Shown: positions 4,086 through 6,724 of the stretch, one piece after another
How the letters are laid out: every line of letters starts with the position of its first letter
Position numbering within the stretch: position 1 is the first letter of the stretch
Source: Coprococcus sp.
GTDB taxonomy: Bacteria; Bacillota; Clostridia; Lachnospirales; Lachnospiraceae
Assembly (NCBI GenBank): GCA_016297325.1
Contig: JAEDGW010000125.1
Coordinates: 1 to 6,724 of the forward strand
DNA: 6,724 nt
Reading direction: 5' to 3'
The notes under the pieces: model-generated
Seen by the model: only the letters and a program-made list of their open reading frames with translations
Database searches by the model: none
Told to the model about the DNA's origin: nothing
Translations under genes and position numbers: made by a program

Positions 4086-6485
4086 TTACTCAATCACCAC
4101 ATTTGCCTGCACATCTCCCCAGACAGCTGCAATATTCTGCACATCTTCTTTTGGAACTACAAGCGATACCATTTTACTGGATCTTGCAGGAACACTGGTA
4201 TCAACACCAGCTCTATAGCCAGACACCAGAACCGCCCCATCTCCATTATTCAAATCAACGACACATCCAGACACTGCAACTTCTTTGGCGGTTCCATTCT
4301 TGATAGATACATTAAACTCGATCGAACCGTCAGCCATCTGTGACACGGACACAACGCTGACATCAACCATATCTTCATACACCAGGCTATCATCAAGCCA
4401 TAGATAATTCATCTTGTCCAGCACAGCCCAATTTCTTCCCGTCTCTCTTGCATTGTTGAAATTCTCAGTCAGAGCTCCATATACCCTCTCGTTCACTTTG
4501 CTCTCTGTAACGGCTGCCGTCTCCGGTGTGATATCAAACTTCCACTCGCCATCCTTATACGAAAAAGGATATACAAATTCTTTTCTCACAAATGTAGCAC
4601 CAGCACCCTCTCCAGAAACCAGAGTCCTTGTTGCACAGCCATAACACAGACCATCTTCATTACACAGCAGAATATAATCGCAATCATCATATATGTCTTT
4701 CATATCTTCATGATACTGCTCAAACTGTGTTCTCTGCTGCTTCTTGCCACTTTCATTGCATCGGAACAAACCAATATACGAGTCCTCATCGCCATCCACA
4801 AGATACTTCCAGGCCTTCTGTTCAAGCTCCTTAAATGCATCTAGTGCCTCTTCATCCGAAATAGTTTTCCCACTTTCAGTATCCGAACCTTCCAAATTTC
4901 CATCTGTGGAATCTTTTCCTGATAAATCATTTCCTGCTGAATCTTTCCCTGCCGAAGCTTTTACTGCTGAATCATCCCCTGCTGACTCTTTTACAATTCC
5001 GTCATTAGCGATATTTGCCCCTGTATCAGTATCGCTGCTATCCTCAGTAAGCTGATTTTTCTCATTTGCAGCCTTATTGTCTATATAAGTTTTCACTTTC
5101 AGTCCTGCAGGTACTGCGATTGCCAATATACACACCACATACAGAACTATACTCAAAATATTGCGATTCTTCTTTGGCTTTGACACCTTTCCAAGACTAA
5201 CCGTACCATTGTTCAGTATTCCATTTATTTCCCATTGTATTTCTACTACATTATTGTACCTTTTATACGGCTCATACTCCATGCACCGGGTTGCTATCCT
5301 TCTGACAGCCTCCGCATTCTCACTTTTTTTCGTCTCCGAAGCCCGAAGCTCCTCTGCAAACAGGAATTTCATAATGGCTCCTATCGAATATATATCAATT
5401 CTATAATCTATAGGTTTGCCCGCTGTCACCTCCGGCGCGGTGTATCCCATACTGACTCCCCTTATTTGTTCCCTAACTTTTTTATTCACAGCAGTGCCAA
5501 AATCTATAATGTACACATCACCATTTACATCCACCATTACATTTTTTGGCTTCAGATCAGCATGAATCATCCCCTTTGACGCATGCAGATAATTTACAAC
5601 ATCACATATATCGTATACTAGTCTGAGTTTCTCAGCCACTGAACACCTGTTATGCTGTACATATGCATCAAGTCCTTCCCCGTCAATATAATCCATAACT
5701 ATATAAAACGTGCCATTCTGATTAAACACATCATATATATGCGGTATTCTCGGATGTGACAGGCTCACAAGCAGATCCCTCTCATTGATCAAAAGCTGCT
5801 CAGAGAATGTATTTGGTAAAAGTTCCTTTATAGCCACCTTACGATTCAGTCTGATGTGTCTGCCCTCATACAACCTGGAAGTACCTGACTTTGCGATAAA
5901 TCTATCCACTACAAATTCATCTGAAAGTCCAAGTGTCTCTCCCACTTGTACACGCATATCCTCAAATGATGGCTGCACGTCCTGAGGCTGAAGCATGCCA
6001 AGCGCAACCAATGTTTCGCCAAGATTGTATAGCGCCTGCATCACTGTACCAAAATTCATATTATCTTTGAAATACTCCACTGTCGTAGTCTCAAGATTAT
6101 GAATAAAAAAATTCCTCAGCTTACGGGTCTCATCAATTTCCCCCTGAAGATTATACCCAATTGCCCGCAGATATTTTGTCATTCCAAAAACGGTATAATC
6201 TGCAAAATCTATCACTATATCTCCCTGTGGATAATGAAATACATATGATGCCCTCGTATCTGGCACCGGCTCTCCATAGGATTCATATGCATTTCTATAA
6301 TCCGCCAGCTTGTTCTTCATAACACACTCAACAAGAACAAATGCCTCCTTAACACTTTGCATCATCGTGGCAGGATCATTGTAAGGATTTATCTTACGGA
6401 AGATCTTTATCCACTTTTTCCTAACCTCTTCAGGGTCATGATATTTAATATTCTGATTATTGTAGTACTCTTTAGTTGGTTTCAT
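4086..6485 (-). CDS. Transmembrane Ser/Thr protein kinase with HEPN-like N-terminal domain and extracytoplasmic sensor
   Basis: A 799-residue protein. Residues 1-180 are mostly helical and include RKLRNFFIHN, with R124 and H129 in the R-x4-H arrangement of HEPN domains. A Hanks-type kinase spans about 193-424: K220 in VAIKEL, E235 in the C-helix, HADLKPKN (D310, K312, N315), DFG at 328-330, APE at 350-352 and D364 in IDIYSIG. The Gly-rich loop is degenerate (AKSGTSRLY), and Ala replaces Arg in HRD, making it a non-RD kinase, so activation-loop phosphorylation may not control it. One membrane helix lies at 442-464 after a basic KPKKNRN stretch. A repeat linker (482-541) leads to an outside region: 544-650 looks NTF2-like with several cysteines (C602, C608, C614, C617), and about 700-799 looks like a beta-sandwich. 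The start has AGGGGA at 6491-6496, five bases before the ATG. The key catalytic residues are present, so activity is expected; the signal and substrates are unknown. Confidence 0.93.
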   Translation of the reverse strand: MKPTKEYYNNQNIKYHDPEEVRKKWIKIFRKINPYNDPATMMQSVKEAFVLVECVMKNKLADYRNAYESYGEPVPDTRASYVFHYPQGDIVIDFADYTVFGMTKYLRAIGYNLQGEIDETRKLRNFFIHNLETTTVEYFKDNMNFGTVMQALYNLGETLVALGMLQPQDVQPSFEDMRVQVGETLGLSDEFVVDRFIAKSGTSRLYEGRHIRLNRKVAIKELLPNTFSEQLLINERDLLVSLSHPRIPHIYDVFNQNGTFYIVMDYIDGEGLDAYVQHNRCSVAEKLRLVYDICDVVNYLHASKGMIHADLKPKNVMVDVNGDVYIIDFGTAVNKKVREQIRGVSMGYTAPEVTAGKPIDYRIDIYSIGAIMKFLFAEELRASETKKSENAEAVRRIATRCMEYEPYKRYNNVVEIQWEINGILNNGTVSLGKVSKPKKNRNILSIVLYVVCILAIAVPAGLKVKTYIDNKAANEKNQLTEDSSDTDTGANIANDGIVKESAGDDSAVKASAGKDSAGNDLSGKDSTDGNLEGSDTESGKTISDEEALDAFKELEQKAWKYLVDGDEDSYIGLFRCNESGKKQQRTQFEQYHEDMKDIYDDCDYILLCNEDGLCYGCATRTLVSGEGAGATFVRKEFVYPFSYKDGEWKFDITPETAAVTESKVNERVYGALTENFNNARETGRNWAVLDKMNYLWLDDSLVYEDMVDVSVVSVSQMADGSIEFNVSIKNGTAKEVAVSGCVVDLNNGDGAVLVSGYRAGVDTSVPARSSKMVSLVVPKEDVQNIAAVWGDVQANVVIE
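4905..4994 (-). repeat. Six 15-bp in-frame repeats in the kinase linker
   Basis: Codons 498-527 consist of six degenerate five-residue units (VKESA, GDDSA, VKASA, GKDSA, GNDLS, GKDST), each encoded by a related 15-base unit. They form the flexible Ser/Asp/Gly-rich spacer between the membrane helix and the sensor domains, probably outside the membrane. Such in-frame repeats can change copy number between strains and alter spacer length. Confidence 0.75.
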
Positions 6486-6490
6486 ATGTA

Positions 6491-6496
6491 TCCCCT
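6491..6496 (-). promoter_or_regulatory. Ribosome binding site of the kinase gene
   Basis: AGGGGA on the minus strand, six bases beyond the ATG at 6483-6485 with a five-base spacer. It supports the full-length 799-residue reading. Confidence 0.65.
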
Positions 6497-6516
6497 ATTT
6501 TCACCCGCATAACATA

Positions 6517-6532
6517 GATTACATAAGTAATC
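6517..6532. repeat. Small palindrome in the kinase leader
   Basis: GATTAC (6517-6522) and GTAATC (6527-6532) are exact reverse complements around four bases. The site lies in the untranslated leader, about 50 bases downstream of the predicted transcription start and about 30 bases upstream of the start codon. It could be a protein-binding site; as a hairpin it would be weak. Confidence 0.35.
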
Positions 6533-6586
6533 CTTCTTCCCTTTTGCTTATGCATCATAATAATTTGTATTTACGCCATACATTTT

Positions 6587-6615
6587 ATTATATTCAGAAT
6601 CCTGTCTGAATACAA
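6587..6615 (-). promoter_or_regulatory. Promoter of the kinase gene
   Basis: The minus strand has TTGTAT (6610-6615, 4 of 6 against TTGACA) and a perfect TATAAT (6587-6592) separated by exactly 17 bases. Transcription should start near 6580, giving a leader of about 95 bases. It lies immediately downstream of a terminator, as expected for an independent transcription unit. Confidence 0.72.
6591..6612. promoter_or_regulatory. Inverted repeat inside the kinase promoter spacer, probable operator
   Basis: TATTCAGA (6591-6598) and TCTGAATA (6605-6612) are exact reverse complements around six bases. The dyad occupies almost exactly the interval between the -35 and -10 boxes and touches both, a placement typical of repressor sites and of MerR-type activator sites. 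The sequence is unlike the WYL operon dyad, so a different regulator is likely. Confidence 0.55.
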
Positions 6616-6622
6616 TATAAAT

Positions 6623-6671
6623 AAAAAAGAAGCTCAAACTCATGAAAATCAAGAATTTGAGCTTCTTTTTT
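6623..6671. terminator. Long bidirectional intrinsic terminator
   Basis: Arms at 6623-6638 and 6656-6671 are perfect 16-base reverse complements with a 17-base loop. The core GAAGCTCAAA stem is flanked by A6 on one side and T7 on the other, so it can terminate on either strand. On the minus strand it would end a gene lying beyond the right edge and insulate the kinase promoter just downstream. The remaining bases, 6673-6724, are too short to assign. Confidence 0.85.
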
Positions 6672-6724
6672 TAATGCCGGCGACCAGCACTTTTTATTGT
6701 TTTTCATGATATATTAAAAGCCTT

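Noticed and set aside
4103..5985. Several plus-strand frames of 66-114 codons, and the 120-codon frame at 3170-3532
   Set aside because: All lie opposite the kinase or membrane protein genes, whose motifs and hydrophobic segments confirm the minus strand as coding.
6593..6621. Plus-strand promoter (TTCAGA and TATAAA, 17-base spacer)
   Set aside because: It would fire straight into the bidirectional terminator with no gene to serve; the resemblance follows from the symmetry of the dyad and AT-richness.
6594..6707. 37-codon minus-strand ORF running through the terminator
   Set aside because: It has no ribosome binding site, crosses the long terminator hairpin and ends inside the kinase promoter.
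6673..6724. C-terminal end of an upstream minus-strand gene
   Set aside because: All three minus-strand frames contain stop codons within 52 bases and there is too little sequence to choose one, though the terminator implies that a gene ends nearby.

Overview
The window looks like chromosomal DNA of a low-to-moderate GC Gram-positive bacterium, most likely a clostridium of the Lachnospiraceae type. The grounds are strong purine-rich ribosome binding sites, housekeeping-type promoters with perfect TATAAT boxes, T-tailed hairpin terminators, and a kinase with one membrane span and an outside sensor region. The assignment is by general character, not by a database match. All convincing genes lie on the minus strand, so the biological order runs from high to low coordinates.

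Region by region (minus-strand order): (1) 6724-6486 is a leader region. It holds a long bidirectional hairpin terminator that insulates the kinase from an unseen upstream gene, then a well-formed promoter with an 8-bp-arm dyad in its -35/-10 spacer, then a small palindrome in the untranslated leader. (2) 6485-4086 encodes a 799-residue Ser/Thr protein kinase. Its order is an N-terminal helical domain with a HEPN-like RNxxxH motif, a kinase domain, one membrane helix, a short-period repeat linker and an extracytoplasmic sensor-like region. A terminator follows at once, inside a cluster of three degenerate ~34-bp direct repeats. (3) 4085-3733 is a gene-poor gap with those repeats and a doubtful 61-codon plus-strand ORF. 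(4) 3732-2836 encodes an unrecognised six-helix membrane protein with a soluble coiled-coil tail. (5) 2835-1 carries a probable three-gene operon: two consecutive WYL-family transcription regulators whose ends overlap, then a gene whose N-terminus resembles sigma-70 region 2 and which runs off the left edge. Its promoter is overlaid by a perfect 13-bp-arm inverted repeat, a likely autoregulatory operator.

Taken together the window is mostly regulatory: a membrane-spanning kinase, a small membrane protein, paired ligand-sensing repressors or activators, and a sigma-like protein. That they form one pathway is an inference from adjacency and shared strand; the kinase has its own promoter and terminator. 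The most unusual items are the HEPN-like/kinase/sensor fusion, the tandem WYL pair coupled to a sigma-like gene, and the two dyads placed on promoters.
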